From assembly GCA_031178355.1 (NCBI GenBank), contig JAPSJC010000004.1, forward strand, positions 31,598 to 95,597: DNA of 64,000 bases, written 5' to 3'. This DNA is from Ureibacillus sp. Lineage in GTDB: Bacteria; Bacillota; Bacilli; Bacillales_A; Planococcaceae. The notes under the pieces were generated by a model. It was not told the origin of the DNA and did no database searches. It saw only the letters and a program-made list of their open reading frames with translations. The position numbers and the translations under genes were made by a program. This document shows positions 18,359 to 28,747 of this stretch, piece after piece (within the stretch, counting starts at the first letter, position 1; the number at the start of each line of letters is the position of its first letter).

Positions 18359-19322
18359 AATATTATGTAAGTTCTTGGAATCAGAAAACCTCCCAATTTC
18401 TGGGCAACAACTTGCAGAGGAATTGGGAATTTCTCGAACTGCAATTTGGAAGCATCTTCAAACCCTTCAGGATGAAGGCTATGTTTTTGAAACGATAAAG
18501 AAAAAAGGCTATGTATTAGTTTCAAAACCAGATCGAGTTGATCCGGCTCGTATATCCTCTTTTCTTGAAACACAGAACTTAGGCCACACTATCAAATATT
18601 TTGAGGAGTGTGGATCCACCCAAGTAATTGCACATGAAATGGCCAGAGATGGTGCAGAAGATGGTACAATTGTTGTTGCTGAAAGTCAGACAGCAGGTAA
18701 AGGGAGAATGGCAAGACCATGGGAATCGACAAAAGGTAAAGGTATTTGGATGACTTTAACTATTCGTCCAAATATATTGCCACACCAAGCTCCACAATAT
18801 ACATTAATTGCGGCAGTTGCGGTAGTAGTAGCAATGAAAACCTTAATTAAAAATTCTAATCCAGTGATAAAATGGCCAAATGATATTTTATTTAATGGTA
18901 AAAAATGTACTGGTATTTTAACAGAGATGATCGCAGAAATAGATCGTGTTCAAGCATTATTAATAGGAATAGGTATAAATGTTAATCAGCAACTAACCGA
19001 TTTTCCAGAAGAACTAAGAGAGATAGCAACTTCATTATCAATTGAAGAAAATAGAGAATTAGACCGAGCGAAACTTATCGCAACAATTCTATATTATATT
19101 GAAAAGTATTCTGATATTTACTTACAACAAGGCTTTCAACCTATTAAAACTTTATGGGAAGAAAACTCAGGAACGATTGGTAAGAAAATTAAAGCTACCA
19201 CACTACGTGAAGTAATTGAAGGAACTGCCATTGGAATAACAGAAGATGGAGTTCTTGAAATAAAAGATTTAAGTGGTGAAATAAGACGTATTTACTCGGC
19301 CGATATAGAGATTGAAAAATAA
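18336..19322 (+). CDS. birA: Biotin-protein ligase / biotin operon repressor
   Basis: Bifunctional. The N-terminal winged helix (ISGQQLAEELGISRTAIWKHLQTL) binds the biotin operator. The ligase core has GSTQ, the biotinyl-AMP loop AGKGRMARPW near residue 125, and KWPNDILFNGKKCTGILTE near 184. A C-terminal SH3-like domain ends in IKDLSGEIRRIYSADIE. It is 328 residues. The start is uncertain between ATG 18336 and ATG 18348, both inside the end of cca, and neither has a clear ribosome site; coupling to cca is likely. Confidence 0.94.
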   Translation: MNLTMKDEILCKFLESENLPISGQQLAEELGISRTAIWKHLQTLQDEGYVFETIKKKGYVLVSKPDRVDPARISSFLETQNLGHTIKYFEECGSTQVIAHEMARDGAEDGTIVVAESQTAGKGRMARPWESTKGKGIWMTLTIRPNILPHQAPQYTLIAAVAVVVAMKTLIKNSNPVIKWPNDILFNGKKCTGILTEMIAEIDRVQALLIGIGINVNQQLTDFPEELREIATSLSIEENRELDRAKLIATILYYIEKYSDIYLQQGFQPIKTLWEENSGTIGKKIKATTLREVIEGTAIGITEDGVLEIKDLSGEIRRIYSADIEIEK

Positions 19323-19390
19323 TCTAAACCTAATTCATACTGTACGTTTTCTTTAGAAGCTGTTATAGTAGCCATATGGACAGTATCAAA

Positions 19391-19419
19391 TTGAACTGTA
19401 CCTTTGAACGAACTACTAT
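19391..19419 (+). promoter_or_regulatory. Candidate promoter of panBCD
   Basis: TTGAAC (19391-19396) and TACTAT (19414-19419) are 17 bases apart, after the birA stop. Transcription would begin near 19426, leaving a leader of about 180 bases before panB. Confidence 0.55.
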
Positions 19420-19425
19420 AAAAAA

Positions 19426-19535
19426 ATCTGCCTTGATCTTTTTAGACAAGGACGGAAGAAAACGACGCGTTAACAATTCATTTTTTTAAACGACGCAACC
19501 CTTCTGTCCATTAAACAGAAGGGTTTTTTTAGTGG
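19426..19535 (+). promoter_or_regulatory. Candidate attenuator leader of panBCD
   Basis: Between the candidate promoter and panB lie a small hairpin (CCTTG 19431-19435 with CAAGG 19447-19451) and an intrinsic terminator (AACCCTTCTGT 19497-19507 with ACAGAAGGGTT 19515-19525, then seven T). GGACGGAAG at 19450-19458 can pair with CTTCTGTCC at 19501-19509 (one G:U), which would break the terminator stem. Mutually exclusive structures of this kind are typical of transcription attenuation. It matches no riboswitch class I recognise. The simpler view is a plain terminator for birA. Confidence 0.45.
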
Positions 19536-19609
19536 GATGCATGAATAGCTTTCTAGTCTCAAATCATGTTTTCCTAGTTTTCTTCTTGCAAATAAGAGGA
19601 GGAATGAAA

Positions 19610-20446
19610 ATGAAAACGACAAGTGACTTTTTAAAAATGAAACAAAATGATGAAAAAATTGTCATGATTACAGCTTACGACTATCCGGCAGCTAAGTTTT
19701 CTGAAGAAGCTCAAGTTGACATGATTTTAGTGGGTGATTCTTTAGGGATGGTTGTACTAGGATATGATTCAACCATTCCGGTTACGGTTGAAGATATGAT
19801 TCACCACGCAAAAGCGGTTCGTAGAGGGGCAAAAGATACATTTGTAGTTGTTGATATGCCTTTTGGTTCATATCATGGAGATCCAAATGAGGCATTACGT
19901 ATTGCAGTCCGTATGATTCAAGAAACGGGTGCGGATGCATTAAAACTTGAAGGTGCAGATGAAGTAACCGATGTCATTAGAAAACTAACAAATGCTGGAA
20001 TACCAGTCGTATCGCACTTAGGTTTAACACCTCAATCAGTAGGCGTTCTCGGTGGGTATAAAGTTCAAGGAAAAACAGCAGAACAAGCTGAGAAACTAAT
20101 TGAAGATGCAAAACGATGTGAAGAAGCTGGCGTATTGGCAGTCGTATTAGAATGTATTCCACATCAATTAACAGAAGTAGTTACAAAAGAATTAGTTATA
20201 CCAACTATTGGCATTGGGGCTGGACCAGAGGCGGATGGTCAAGTACTCGTATATCATGATTTGTTAAAATATGGAAATCATCATATTCCTAAATTCGCTG
20301 AAAGTTTTGCGCTTGTAGGTAATGAAATTTTACGAGGTATAAAAGGCTATACTGACGCAGTAAGAGACCGTGCGTTCCCAACACTTGCACATAGTTTTAC
20401 GATGAAGACAGAACAGCTTACTCAAATTTATGGGGGAACCAAATAA
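19610..20446 (+). CDS. panB: 3-methyl-2-oxobutanoate hydroxymethyltransferase
   Basis: It makes ketopantoate from 2-ketoisovalerate and methylene-THF, the first committed pantothenate step. About 278 residues, with [24 protein letters not shown] (metal-binding Asp), [19 protein letters not shown] and IGIGAG blocks. The open frame reaches back to 19532, but AGGAGG at 19597-19602 is 7 bases from the ATG at 19610 and only 1 base from the ATG at 19604. The start [11 protein letters not shown] also matches B. subtilis PanB. It overlaps panC by one base. Confidence 0.96.
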   Translation: MKTTSDFLKMKQNDEKIVMITAYDYPAAKFSEEAQVDMILVGDSLGMVVLGYDSTIPVTVEDMIHHAKAVRRGAKDTFVVVDMPFGSYHGDPNEALRIAVRMIQETGADALKLEGADEVTDVIRKLTNAGIPVVSHLGLTPQSVGVLGGYKVQGKTAEQAEKLIEDAKRCEEAGVLAVVLECIPHQLTEVVTKELVIPTIGIGAGPEADGQVLVYHDLLKYGNHHIPKFAESFALVGNEILRGIKGYTDAVRDRAFPTLAHSFTMKTEQLTQIYGGTK

Positions 20447-21309
20447 TGGAAGTTATAAAAACCATTGCGTTACTCAAAAAGCGAGTAAAAAAAGCGAAAT
20501 TAGATGGTAAAACGATTGGGTTAGTGCCAACAATGGGATACTTGCATGAAGGTCATTTGACATTAGCAAACGAAGCAAGGCAAGAGAATGACATTGTAAT
20601 CATGAGCATTTTTGTTAACCCTACACAATTTGGGCCAAACGAAGATTTCGAATCCTATCCACGGGATTTAGAACGTGACTGTAAACTTGCAGAACCTGTA
20701 GGAGTAGATATTATTTTTGCGCCATCAGTAGAAGAAATGTATCCAACAGATGGTGGTATCGCTATTCGTGCAGGGAGACAATCTGAAATTTTATGTGGTG
20801 CATCCAGACCAGGGCACTTTGATGGGGTTCTCCAAGTGGTTGCCAAACTATTTCATTTAAGTGAAGCTGATCGTGCATATTTTGGACAGAAGGATGCTCA
20901 ACAGGTAGCAATTATACAAACAATGGTAAGAGATTATAATTTCCCACTGCAAATACGTACCATACCAATCGTGCGAGAAAAAGATGGTTTAGCAAAATCT
21001 TCTCGTAATGTATATTTAACAGAACAGGATAGAAAAGAAGCTCCAGCGATTTATGAATCTCTAAATATTGCAAAAGAGGAATATTTATTAAGCAGAAATG
21101 TTGATAAGGCAATTGAACTAGCTGCTAAACATATAAATGAAAAAACAAATGGTAGAATTGACTACCTTCAATTATTATCATATCCGGATCTTAAATCGGT
21201 AACAGATGAAACTACACATTTCCTACTAGCAACAGCAGTGTATATCGGAAAAACAAGATTAATAGATAATATGATATTTTTAAACAAAGGAGTAATACAA
21301 CATGTTTAG
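20446..21309 (+). CDS. panC: Pantothenate synthetase
   Basis: It condenses pantoate and beta-alanine with ATP via a pantoyl adenylate. The 287 residues show [11 protein letters not shown] (HxGH-type ATP site) near residue 26, [11 protein letters not shown] near 64, and the KSSRN (KMSKS-like) motif near 185. It starts on the last base of the panB stop and overlaps panD by 8 bases, so panBCD are tightly coupled. Confidence 0.97.
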   Translation: MEVIKTIALLKKRVKKAKLDGKTIGLVPTMGYLHEGHLTLANEARQENDIVIMSIFVNPTQFGPNEDFESYPRDLERDCKLAEPVGVDIIFAPSVEEMYPTDGGIAIRAGRQSEILCGASRPGHFDGVLQVVAKLFHLSEADRAYFGQKDAQQVAIIQTMVRDYNFPLQIRTIPIVREKDGLAKSSRNVYLTEQDRKEAPAIYESLNIAKEEYLLSRNVDKAIELAAKHINEKTNGRIDYLQLLSYPDLKSVTDETTHFLLATAVYIGKTRLIDNMIFLNKGVIQHV

Positions 21310-21685
21310 AATGATGATGAATAGTAAAATCCACCGTGCACAAGTGACTCAGGCAGATTTAAATTACGTTGGATCAATCACAATTGATCATGATATTTTA
21401 GATGCAGTTGGAATGTTACCAAATGAAAAAGTACATGTTGTAAATAACAATAATGGTGCTCGATTTGAGACATACATTATTGCCGGGGAACGTGGTAGCG
21501 GTGTCATTTGTGTCAATGGTGCTGCAGCTAGACTGGTGCAAAAAGGTGATATCGTCATTGTAATTTCTTATGTATATGTGGATAGTAAAGAAGCAGTAGA
21601 GCACAAACCAACAGTGGCAATTATGGGTGAAAACAATACTATTAAAGAAATGATAAACTACGAACCAGAATCGACAGTTTTATAA
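21302..21685 (+). CDS. panD: Aspartate 1-decarboxylase, pyruvoyl type
   Basis: It makes beta-alanine for pantothenate. The 127-residue proenzyme self-cleaves between G24 and S25 of YVGSITID to form the pyruvoyl group. The rest shows [13 protein letters not shown] and [12 protein letters not shown] blocks. The start overlaps the end of panC. Two terminators follow in the 344-base gap before dinG. Confidence 0.97.
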   Translation: MFRMMMNSKIHRAQVTQADLNYVGSITIDHDILDAVGMLPNEKVHVVNNNNGARFETYIIAGERGSGVICVNGAAARLVQKGDIVIVISYVYVDSKEAVEHKPTVAIMGENNTIKEMINYEPESTVL

Positions 21686-21851
21686 ATATAATGATTTAAC
21701 GGGATAACTATTCCTTCTTTTTTCGATAAAAAACATCTTGATTTCTTATATAAAACAGGTTATAATTATTTTAGGTGCCAAACCTAGTAAAGTATTTACT
21801 TTACAACAATTGAATTCATAACGACTCGGATTTGTCGGAGTTCGATTGCAC

Positions 21852-21880
21852 AGCAGGGTGATGAGCCCCTGCTTTTTTTA
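21852..21880 (+). terminator. Terminator after panD
   Basis: AGCAGGG pairs with CCCTGCT across an 8-base loop and a long T tract follows. Upstream, 21686-21851 is AT-rich and contains a small GTAAAGTA/TACTTTAC inverted repeat (21788-21805) but no gene. Confidence 0.75.
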
Positions 21881-21894
21881 TTATATGAAATAGT

Positions 21895-21933
21895 ACCTAT
21901 TTACTTTAGCACTAAAGTAAATAGGTTTTTTTG
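21895..21933 (+). terminator. Second terminator-like hairpin before dinG
   Basis: ACCTATTTACTTTAG (21895-21909) and CTAAAGTAAATAGGT (21912-21926) form a perfect 15-bp inverted repeat followed by T. It is the second strong hairpin between panD and dinG, only 15 bases after the first. Confidence 0.75.
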
Positions 21934-22029
21934 TGAGAAATATACATATTGAAATAGGTAAAGCATGACCTAATGTGCTGTATATGATAAAATTCCATTA
22001 TATTTATCGGATTGAGAGTTGAAGATAAA

Positions 22030-24807
22030 ATGGAAAGTCAAAAATTTGCAATTGTAGATTTGGAAACGACCGGTCATTCGCCTGTGAATGGTGATCGAAT
22101 GATTCAAATTGCAATTGTCATCATGATTGATTGGAAAGTTGAAAAGACTTTTACAACCTTCATTCATCCAGGAAAATCAATTCCACTTTTTATACAAGAT
22201 TTAACAAATATTACAGATAATGATATAAAAGATGCCGAACCCTTTGAATCGCATGCTGATATGATTTATGACTTAATGCAAGATGCTATATTTGTTGCTC
22301 ATAATGCAGATTTTGATTTATCTTTTTTACAGTCGGAGTTTGTACGTGCTGGTCTTCCAAAATGGAGAGGGAAAAAAATTGATACAGTTGAGTTAGCGAA
22401 AATTGTTTTTCCAATGTCACTAAGCTATAAACTAGGAGATTTGGCATTAGACTTAAATATACCACTGGATAATGCACATAGGGCGGATGATGATGCCTTT
22501 GCTTGTGCTATGTTGTTGAAGAAATGTTGGGAAGAACTGCTGACATTGCCACAATCCACATTAGAACAGCTGCATAAATACTCATTTCGATTAAAATCTG
22601 ATTTGTCGCAACTTTTTTTCAATGCATTACAACTAAAAAGAAAAACAATTGATCAAGATGATCACGTTTTTTATTTTGAGCAATTGGCAATTAAAAGGAA
22701 AATAAAACCTAAACGGACTCAAATGGAGCTAAATGTAAATTATCCACTAACTAATTTAAATAAAGTAAATCTATTTAAAAATGCGCTTGAAAACTTTGAA
22801 GAAAGACCAAAGCAATTTAAAATGATGGATTTAATTTGGGAAAATTTAAATGACCAAGCTGAAGTAGTAATTGAAGCTTCAACAGGTATTGGGAAAACGC
22901 TAGGTTATTTACTACCAGCGGTTCTTTACGCCAAAGAAACTAAAGGAAAGGTATGTATCAGCACATATACCTCTCATTTACTAGATCAGCTTTTAAGTAG
23001 TGAAATTCCAAAAATGGAAAAAATACTAGGGGCAAGTATAAATGTTGTCCTACTTAAGGGAATGCATAATTATATTGATATAGAGCGCTTTGCACAAATG
23101 ATACAAATGAAAGATCTTTCCTACGATGAAACACTTACGATGTTGCAAGTCCTTATATGGTTAACTAAAACAGAGTCAGGAGACATGGGGGAGTTAACAG
23201 TTTCTGGAGGAGGACAATTGTTTTTAGAGAAAATCCGGAAAAGTCCCGATTCAACCAAAAACAAAAAAACTAATTTTGATTATTATAATCAAGCAATCGA
23301 AGATATAGAAATGGCGGATCTTATTATTACGAATCATGCCATGTTAATTGCGGATTTAAATAGAAAAACACCAATTTTTAAAGACATAAATGCTTTTATT
23401 ATCGATGAGGCACACCAATTTATTCAGGCAGCAGAAAATCGTGATGAATCTATTTTAACATATACAAATTGGAAATATTCTTTTGGACAAATCGGGCTGT
23501 CTACCGACGAACAGTTATTTTCATCGATGAAAAAGCTTGTCCAAAATAATAAACACAATTCATTAAAATTATTTAATCAATTAGAAAAAATATTTATAAA
23601 TATTGTAGAATTATTTGATTTATCGATGAACAGCCTTGCTAAAAACTTTAAAACGTCAAGTTTTAAAAGTAAACATGAGACAAAATATACAGCATTTTTA
23701 CAAGATATTTTAAATCAAGTAAGTGTTAATGAAGTGTCCAAAAGGATTCAAGAATGGATAGATATTGCAGAGAACATAGCAATTTCGATAGATAACGATG
23801 TAGAACAAATATCACATGAGCACGTTTCAACTCTAGAACAATGGAAGTATTGGATTCGAGAATTTAAAATAAAAGCTCATGAATGGGATGAAATTTTTCA
23901 AAATCAAAGTACTGACTTTTCAAGCTGGGTTGAAATGGATTTAAGAAATATTCCTGGTAGTATTAAAATTTATAAAAAGCCGATTGATGTGAAAAACACT
24001 GTTTACCAGCTATTTCATGAGGTTAGGAAGAAAGGATCAATCATTTGGACTTCAGGAACAATGACTGTTCCGAACAATAAAAGATATATTACGGAGCAAT
24101 TGGGTATTAGTCCTACTACACCGATTCATTCTTTTATAGCAGAGCAAGGTTACTACAGCGGTGCAAGAGCTTATATTGTAAGTGATATGCCAGACATTCA
24201 AGGCGTTTCGCAAAATGAGTATGTTGAATCAGTTGCTCTGGCAGTTACTAGAACAGTGCGAGCAACAGATGGTCGTTGTTTTGTTTTATTTACATCTCAA
24301 GAAATGTTGAAAAAAACGGTTGAGCTAATACAAGAAAGTGAACTGTTACATGACTATATGTTATTTGCACAAGGGATTACACCTGGCAGTCGTATGAGAC
24401 TATTAAAAGGATTCCAAAAATTCAACCATTCCGTTTTATTTGGTACAAATAGTTTTTGGGAGGGTGTAGACGTACCTGGGGAAAGTCTTTCTTCAGTTAT
24501 TATTGTACGATTACCATTTACAGCGCCTGAAGAACCAACGTTTAAAGCTAAATCTAATATGTTACAACAACAGGGTAGAAATGCATTTAAAGAGTTATCG
24601 CTACCAGATGCTATTATTCGCTTTAAACAAGGCTTTGGAAGATTGATTAGAACTTCCAAAGATAAAGGCGCATTTATTGTGTTAGACAGAAGGATTGAAA
24701 CAAAATCATACGGTAAGGAATTTATTGAATCATTACCACCAATAACAATTCAAAAACTACCTCTACAAGATATGGTTTTAGAACTTGAACATTGGTATAA
24801 TAGCTAA
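22030..24807 (+). CDS. dinG: DinG-family protein: DEDDh exonuclease fused to helicase domain
   Basis: The N-terminal exonuclease has IVDLETTGHSP (DEDDh Asp/Glu) and later HNADFDLSFL and HRADDDA. An XPD-like SF2 helicase follows with Walker A ASTGIGKT near residue 283, DEAH near 462 (IIDEAHQF), and the C-terminal QGFGRLIRT motif. There is no four-cysteine iron-sulfur cluster: the segment where XPD/DinG has YLC reads LLKGMHNYIDIERF. This matches Gram-positive DinG, in which nuclease activity is the better supported function. About 925 residues. The ATG at 22030 is preferred to the TTG at 22012. Confidence 0.93.
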   Translation: MESQKFAIVDLETTGHSPVNGDRMIQIAIVIMIDWKVEKTFTTFIHPGKSIPLFIQDLTNITDNDIKDAEPFESHADMIYDLMQDAIFVAHNADFDLSFLQSEFVRAGLPKWRGKKIDTVELAKIVFPMSLSYKLGDLALDLNIPLDNAHRADDDAFACAMLLKKCWEELLTLPQSTLEQLHKYSFRLKSDLSQLFFNALQLKRKTIDQDDHVFYFEQLAIKRKIKPKRTQMELNVNYPLTNLNKVNLFKNALENFEERPKQFKMMDLIWENLNDQAEVVIEASTGIGKTLGYLLPAVLYAKETKGKVCISTYTSHLLDQLLSSEIPKMEKILGASINVVLLKGMHNYIDIERFAQMIQMKDLSYDETLTMLQVLIWLTKTESGDMGELTVSGGGQLFLEKIRKSPDSTKNKKTNFDYYNQAIEDIEMADLIITNHAMLIADLNRKTPIFKDINAFIIDEAHQFIQAAENRDESILTYTNWKYSFGQIGLSTDEQLFSSMKKLVQNNKHNSLKLFNQLEKIFINIVELFDLSMNSLAKNFKTSSFKSKHETKYTAFLQDILNQVSVNEVSKRIQEWIDIAENIAISIDNDVEQISHEHVSTLEQWKYWIREFKIKAHEWDEIFQNQSTDFSSWVEMDLRNIPGSIKIYKKPIDVKNTVYQLFHEVRKKGSIIWTSGTMTVPNNKRYITEQLGISPTTPIHSFIAEQGYYSGARAYIVSDMPDIQGVSQNEYVESVALAVTRTVRATDGRCFVLFTSQEMLKKTVELIQESELLHDYMLFAQGITPGSRMRLLKGFQKFNHSVLFGTNSFWEGVDVPGESLSSVIIVRLPFTAPEEPTFKAKSNMLQQQGRNAFKELSLPDAIIRFKQGFGRLIRTSKDKGAFIVLDRRIETKSYGKEFIESLPPITIQKLPLQDMVLELEHWYNS

Positions 24808-24835
24808 GATAAGGAAAGAAAGCAGGTTGACATTA

Positions 24836-25342
24836 ATGGAGAAAAACAAAAAAGATCAAATAAAGAATTGGGTAATTTTTATCGTTCTCTTTATTTTATC
24901 TATGTCACTTGTCATTTCAATCCTAGTTCTTTCTCAAGCCATGAAGCCAATAAAGGACATCGAAATACAAGCAGAAGAGTTAGCAGTTTCCTCTAATTCG
25001 CTGTCAGTTATAACAGATTCCTATATTTACAATGGAAATAAACCGTATATTACCGTTTTCGGGGAAGATGAGGATGGTAATGAGAAGGCAATTTTTGTTC
25101 CGATCAGTTTAGAAGAAAATTCGATTCAGGAAGTATATTTGCAGGACGGGATTTCGAGAGAAGAAGCTCTATCATTCATTGAGAATGAAAGAGAAGTAAA
25201 AAAAATACTGCATACAAAGTTAGGTTATGAAGATGCAGGTGTTGTTTGGGAAATTACATATACAAACAATGCGGATAAACTCAATTATGTCTATATTATG
25301 TTTGAAGACGGACAATGGTGGAAACGAATTTTGAACTTATAG
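24836..25342 (+). CDS. ypmB: Membrane-anchored DUF5590/PepSY-like protein YpmB
   Basis: About 168 residues: a charged cytoplasmic start (MEKNKKDQIK), one membrane helix (residues ~12-34), and an outside domain with the PepSY-like features GISREEALSF and VVWEITYTN. The position between dinG and aspB matches B. subtilis ypmB; the small ypmA that precedes it there is absent. The function is unknown. The open frame begins at 24785 inside dinG, but the ATG at 24836 gives the family length. Confidence 0.82.
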   Translation: MEKNKKDQIKNWVIFIVLFILSMSLVISILVLSQAMKPIKDIEIQAEELAVSSNSLSVITDSYIYNGNKPYITVFGEDEDGNEKAIFVPISLEENSIQEVYLQDGISREEALSFIENEREVKKILHTKLGYEDAGVVWEITYTNNADKLNYVYIMFEDGQWWKRILNL

Positions 25343-25358
25343 AGGAGTAGATTTTTAA

Positions 25359-26552
25359 ATGAAAGCAATACTAGCAAACCGTGTAATATCTTTAACACCA
25401 TCTTCAACTCTTGCAATTACAGCAAAGGCGAATGAATTAAAAGCACAGGGTATTAATGTAATCGGCCTTGGTGCTGGTGAACCGGATTTTAATACACCTC
25501 AAAACATCATTAACGCTGCTGTAGATTCAATGAATAAAGGTTTTACTAAATATACACCATCAGGCGGACTACCAGCATTAAAAGATGCAATTATCAGCAA
25601 GTTAGAACGTGATAATCACCTTTCATATAAACGTAATGAAGTCATTGTAGGCATTGGTGCAAAACATATTCTTTATACGCTATTCCAAGTTATCTTAAAT
25701 GATGGTGATGAAGTAATCATTCCAATTCCATATTGGGTGTCGTATCCAGAACAAGTTAAATTAGCTGGTGGTGTGCCAGTGTATGTAGAAAGTACTCGCG
25801 AACAAAACTATAAAATTACAGCAGAACAACTACGTAGTGCTATAACGGATAAAACAAAAGCGGTAATTATTAATTCACCAAGTAACCCTTCTGGTATGGT
25901 CTATACAAAAGAAGAACTGGCCGAATTAGCTGCTGTTGCGGTTGAAAAGGATCTAATCATTGTATCAGATGAAATTTACGAAAAACTCTTATACAATGGG
26001 TTAAGTCACTTCTCAATTGCAGAACTTTCTGAAGAAGTTAAAGAACGTACAATTGTAATCAATGGTGTTGCAAAATCTCACTCTATGACTGGGTGGCGTA
26101 TAGGATATGCTGCTGGTGATGAAGCAATTATTAATTCCATGACTGACCTTGCATCTCATTCTACTTCAAATCCAACTACGACATCACAATATGCTACAAT
26201 TGAAGCATATAATGGTCCACAAGATTCAGTGGAAGAAATGAGAAAAGCTTTTGAATCTCGTTTGGAAATTATTTATCCTAAACTTTGTTCTATCCCTGGC
26301 TTTAAAGTAGTTAAACCTCAGGGAGCATTCTATTTACTACCTGATGTGAGAGAAGCGGCAGAAAAGACAGGTTTCGCATCTGTTGACGAATTTGCAACTG
26401 CATTATTAACAGAAGCAAATGTAGCAGTGATTCCTGGTTCTGGATTTGGTGTTCCAGACACAATGCGTCTAAGTTACGCTACGTCTTTAGAATTATTAGA
26501 AGAAGCAGTATCTCGTATTGAAAACTTTGTAAAATCAAAGTGGCAAAATTAA
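25359..26552 (+). CDS. aspB: Aspartate aminotransferase
   Basis: A PLP-dependent class I aminotransferase of 397 residues that interconverts aspartate and oxaloacetate. It shows GAGEPDFNTP near 37, the phosphate/ring site YWVSYPEQ, SPSNPSGMVY near 172, SDEIYEKL near 202, and the PLP lysine in GVAKSHSMTGWRIGY near 234. GAGGAG precedes the ATG. It is 16 bases after ypmB and 21 bases before asnS, an arrangement shared with B. subtilis; it supplies aspartate for Asn. Confidence 0.95.
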   Translation: MKAILANRVISLTPSSTLAITAKANELKAQGINVIGLGAGEPDFNTPQNIINAAVDSMNKGFTKYTPSGGLPALKDAIISKLERDNHLSYKRNEVIVGIGAKHILYTLFQVILNDGDEVIIPIPYWVSYPEQVKLAGGVPVYVESTREQNYKITAEQLRSAITDKTKAVIINSPSNPSGMVYTKEELAELAAVAVEKDLIIVSDEIYEKLLYNGLSHFSIAELSEEVKERTIVINGVAKSHSMTGWRIGYAAGDEAIINSMTDLASHSTSNPTTTSQYATIEAYNGPQDSVEEMRKAFESRLEIIYPKLCSIPGFKVVKPQGAFYLLPDVREAAEKTGFASVDEFATALLTEANVAVIPGSGFGVPDTMRLSYATSLELLEEAVSRIENFVKSKWQN

Positions 26553-26573
26553 ATATTAGTTCTTGGAGGCACT

Positions 26574-27869
26574 ATGAATAAGATTACGATATCTGAAATG
26601 CCAAATCATATTGGCGAAACAGTAAAACTAGGAGTATGGTTAGCAAACAAACGCTCTAGTGGTAAAATAGCATTTTTACAACTTCGTGATGGCTCTGGAT
26701 TTGTACAGGGTGTTCTTGTGAAGGAGGAAGTTGGAGAGGAATTATTTTCAACTGCTAAAGGCTTAACACAAGAGTCATCTATGTATGTTACTGGTGTTGT
26801 AAAAGAAGATACTCGTTCTAGTTTTGGTTGTGAATTAGCGATCACTGGAGTAGAAGTAATTCATATTGCACAAGATTATCCAATCACACCAAAAGAACAT
26901 GGGATTGAGTTTTTAATGGACAACCGTCATCTTTGGTTACGTTCTAGAAAACAACATGCTATTATGAAAATTCGTAACGAAGTGATTCGTGCAACATATG
27001 AGTTCTTTAATAATAATGGCTTTGTTAAAATTGACCCACCAATTTTAACAGGCTCTGCACCAGAAGGAACGTCAGAACTTTTCCATACAAAGTATTTTGA
27101 CGAGGATGCTTACCTTTCACAATCTGGCCAACTATATATGGAAGCAGCTGCAATGGCATTAGGAAAAGTATTTTCTTTCGGTCCGACATTCCGTGCAGAG
27201 AAATCGAAAACTCGCCGTCATTTAATTGAGTTCTGGATGATTGAGCCTGAAATGGCATTTACAGAACATGAAGAGAGCTTAGAAGTACAAGAGCAATATG
27301 TTTCTTATATCGTTCAATCTGTATTAAAAAATTGCAAGATTGAATTAGAAAGATTAGGTAGAGATACTTCTAAATTAGAGAATATTCAAGCACCATTCCC
27401 ACGTATTACGTATGATGATGCGATTAAGTTCCTTCACGAAAAAGGCTTTACAGATATTGAGTGGGGTGACGATTTTGGTTCACCACATGAAACTGCAATC
27501 GCTGAAAGTTATGATAAACCAGTATTTATTACACATTATCCAACTGGTATTAAACCGTTTTATATGCAACCACACCCAGAACGTGATGATGTTGTATTAT
27601 GCGCGGATTTAATCGCTCCAGAAGGATATGGAGAAATTATTGGTGGATCTGAACGTATTTATGACGCTGAATTACTAAAACAAAGAATGGCTGAGCATAA
27701 TCTAGACGAAAAAGCATACGCTTGGTATTTAGATTTAACGAAACAGGGTGCTGTTCCGCATTCTGGTTTTGGACTAGGTTTAGAAAGAACAGTTGCTTGG
27801 ATCAGTGGTGCAGAACATGTTCGTGAAAGTATCCCATTCCCAAGATTACTAAACAGACTATATCCTTAA
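26574..27869 (+). CDS. asnS: Asparaginyl-tRNA synthetase
   Basis: A class IIb synthetase of 431 residues. The N-terminal OB anticodon-binding domain has [21 protein letters not shown]. The catalytic core has motif 2 [18 protein letters not shown] near 200 and motif 3 [13 protein letters not shown] near 400. TTGGAGG precedes the ATG by 5-6 bases. No T-box structure is visible upstream (the gap to aspB is 21 bases). Confidence 0.96.
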   Translation: MNKITISEMPNHIGETVKLGVWLANKRSSGKIAFLQLRDGSGFVQGVLVKEEVGEELFSTAKGLTQESSMYVTGVVKEDTRSSFGCELAITGVEVIHIAQDYPITPKEHGIEFLMDNRHLWLRSRKQHAIMKIRNEVIRATYEFFNNNGFVKIDPPILTGSAPEGTSELFHTKYFDEDAYLSQSGQLYMEAAAMALGKVFSFGPTFRAEKSKTRRHLIEFWMIEPEMAFTEHEESLEVQEQYVSYIVQSVLKNCKIELERLGRDTSKLENIQAPFPRITYDDAIKFLHEKGFTDIEWGDDFGSPHETAIAESYDKPVFITHYPTGIKPFYMQPHPERDDVVLCADLIAPEGYGEIIGGSERIYDAELLKQRMAEHNLDEKAYAWYLDLTKQGAVPHSGFGLGLERTVAWISGAEHVRESIPFPRLLNRLYP

Positions 27870-27898
27870 TATTAAAATTGATTATAAATCAACAAACG

Positions 27899-27930
27899 AA
27901 GCGTCCGTCATACAACGGACGCTTTCATTT
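27899..27930 (+). terminator. Terminator after asnS
   Basis: AAGCGTCCGT pairs with ACGGACGCTT around CATACA, followed by a T-rich stretch. Confidence 0.85.
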
Positions 27931-27964
27931 AGTAAGTTGAACTAGTATTATATGAAAAACAACA

Positions 27965-27994
27965 ACTCGACAATTGTCGAGTTCTGTTTTTCTA
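27965..27994 (+). terminator. Perfect palindrome with T tract just upstream of dnaD
   Basis: ACTCGACAATTGTCGAGT (18 bases, self-complementary) is followed by TCTGTTTTTC, 26 bases before the dnaD start. It could be a second terminator or part of the dnaD leader. Confidence 0.6.
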
Positions 27995-28019
27995 TATTAG
28001 AGGAAAGGAGAAAATCATT

Positions 28020-28736
28020 ATGCATGAAAAAAATTATAGATTTCGTTTATGGACAGAACAAAAAACAGTTTTAATTCCACATCTATTTTTCAAGCACTAT
28101 AAGGAATTAAATATAACAGATGATGAAGCGATTATTCTTCTGCATTTAATTGCTTTTCATGCGGAAAATAATGACTTTCCAACTCCAAATGATATAGAAC
28201 AACGTTTGCATAAAACAAATAACGAAATCACAATACAGTTACAAAGGTTATTACAAAAAGGACTTATCGAAATTACTCAAGGAGTAGATCATAATGAAAA
28301 AATTTATGAAAAGTACTCCATTTATCCAGTTTGGGAAAGAATCTTAGATTTCATTGAAACAACTGAACGAAAAGAGGAGAAAGTTGCTAAGAAGAATGAA
28401 GAGGGTCAATTATTTACGATATTTGAACAAGAATTTGGTAGACTTCTCTCGCCAATGGAAATTGAAACGATTTCTATGTGGCTTGATGTAGATCGCCACA
28501 GTCCAGATATTATTAAGGCTGCATTGAAGGAATCTGTGATTGCAGGTAAAATTAGTTTGCGATATATTGACCGTATTCTGTTTGAATGGAAAAAGAAAAA
28601 TATTACCTCACTAAAACAAGTTGAACAACATTCAAAACAATTCCATACAAACACAACAACATCAACAACGAATTCCAACCAAGAGTTACAAACACCTAAA
28701 GTATCATTTTATAATTGGTTAGATGAGAGAGAATAG
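28020..28736 (+). CDS. dnaD: DNA replication initiation/restart protein DnaD
   Basis: A primosomal protein acting with DnaA, DnaB and DnaI at oriC and in replication restart. The N-terminal winged-helix (DDH1) half has PHLFFKHYKELNITDDEAIILLHL. The C-terminal DDH2 half has the YxxxIxxxW signature in LRYIDRILFEWKKKNI. A Thr/Asn/Ser-rich tail ends in VSFYNWLDER. 238 residues, usual length. AGGAAAGGAG lies upstream. It overlaps nothing; nth follows after 11 bases, as in B. subtilis. Confidence 0.95.
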   Translation: MHEKNYRFRLWTEQKTVLIPHLFFKHYKELNITDDEAIILLHLIAFHAENNDFPTPNDIEQRLHKTNNEITIQLQRLLQKGLIEITQGVDHNEKIYEKYSIYPVWERILDFIETTERKEEKVAKKNEEGQLFTIFEQEFGRLLSPMEIETISMWLDVDRHSPDIIKAALKESVIAGKISLRYIDRILFEWKKKNITSLKQVEQHSKQFHTNTTTSTTNSNQELQTPKVSFYNWLDERE

Positions 28737-28747
28737 GGGGGAGCGTA

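Noticed and set aside
22012..22029. Upstream TTG start for dinG
   Set aside because: The ATG at 22030 begins at the family N terminus; the TTG adds six non-conserved residues and has no better ribosome site.
26553..26573. T-box or other leader before asnS
   Set aside because: Only 21 bases separate it from aspB; no specifier or terminator structure can fit.
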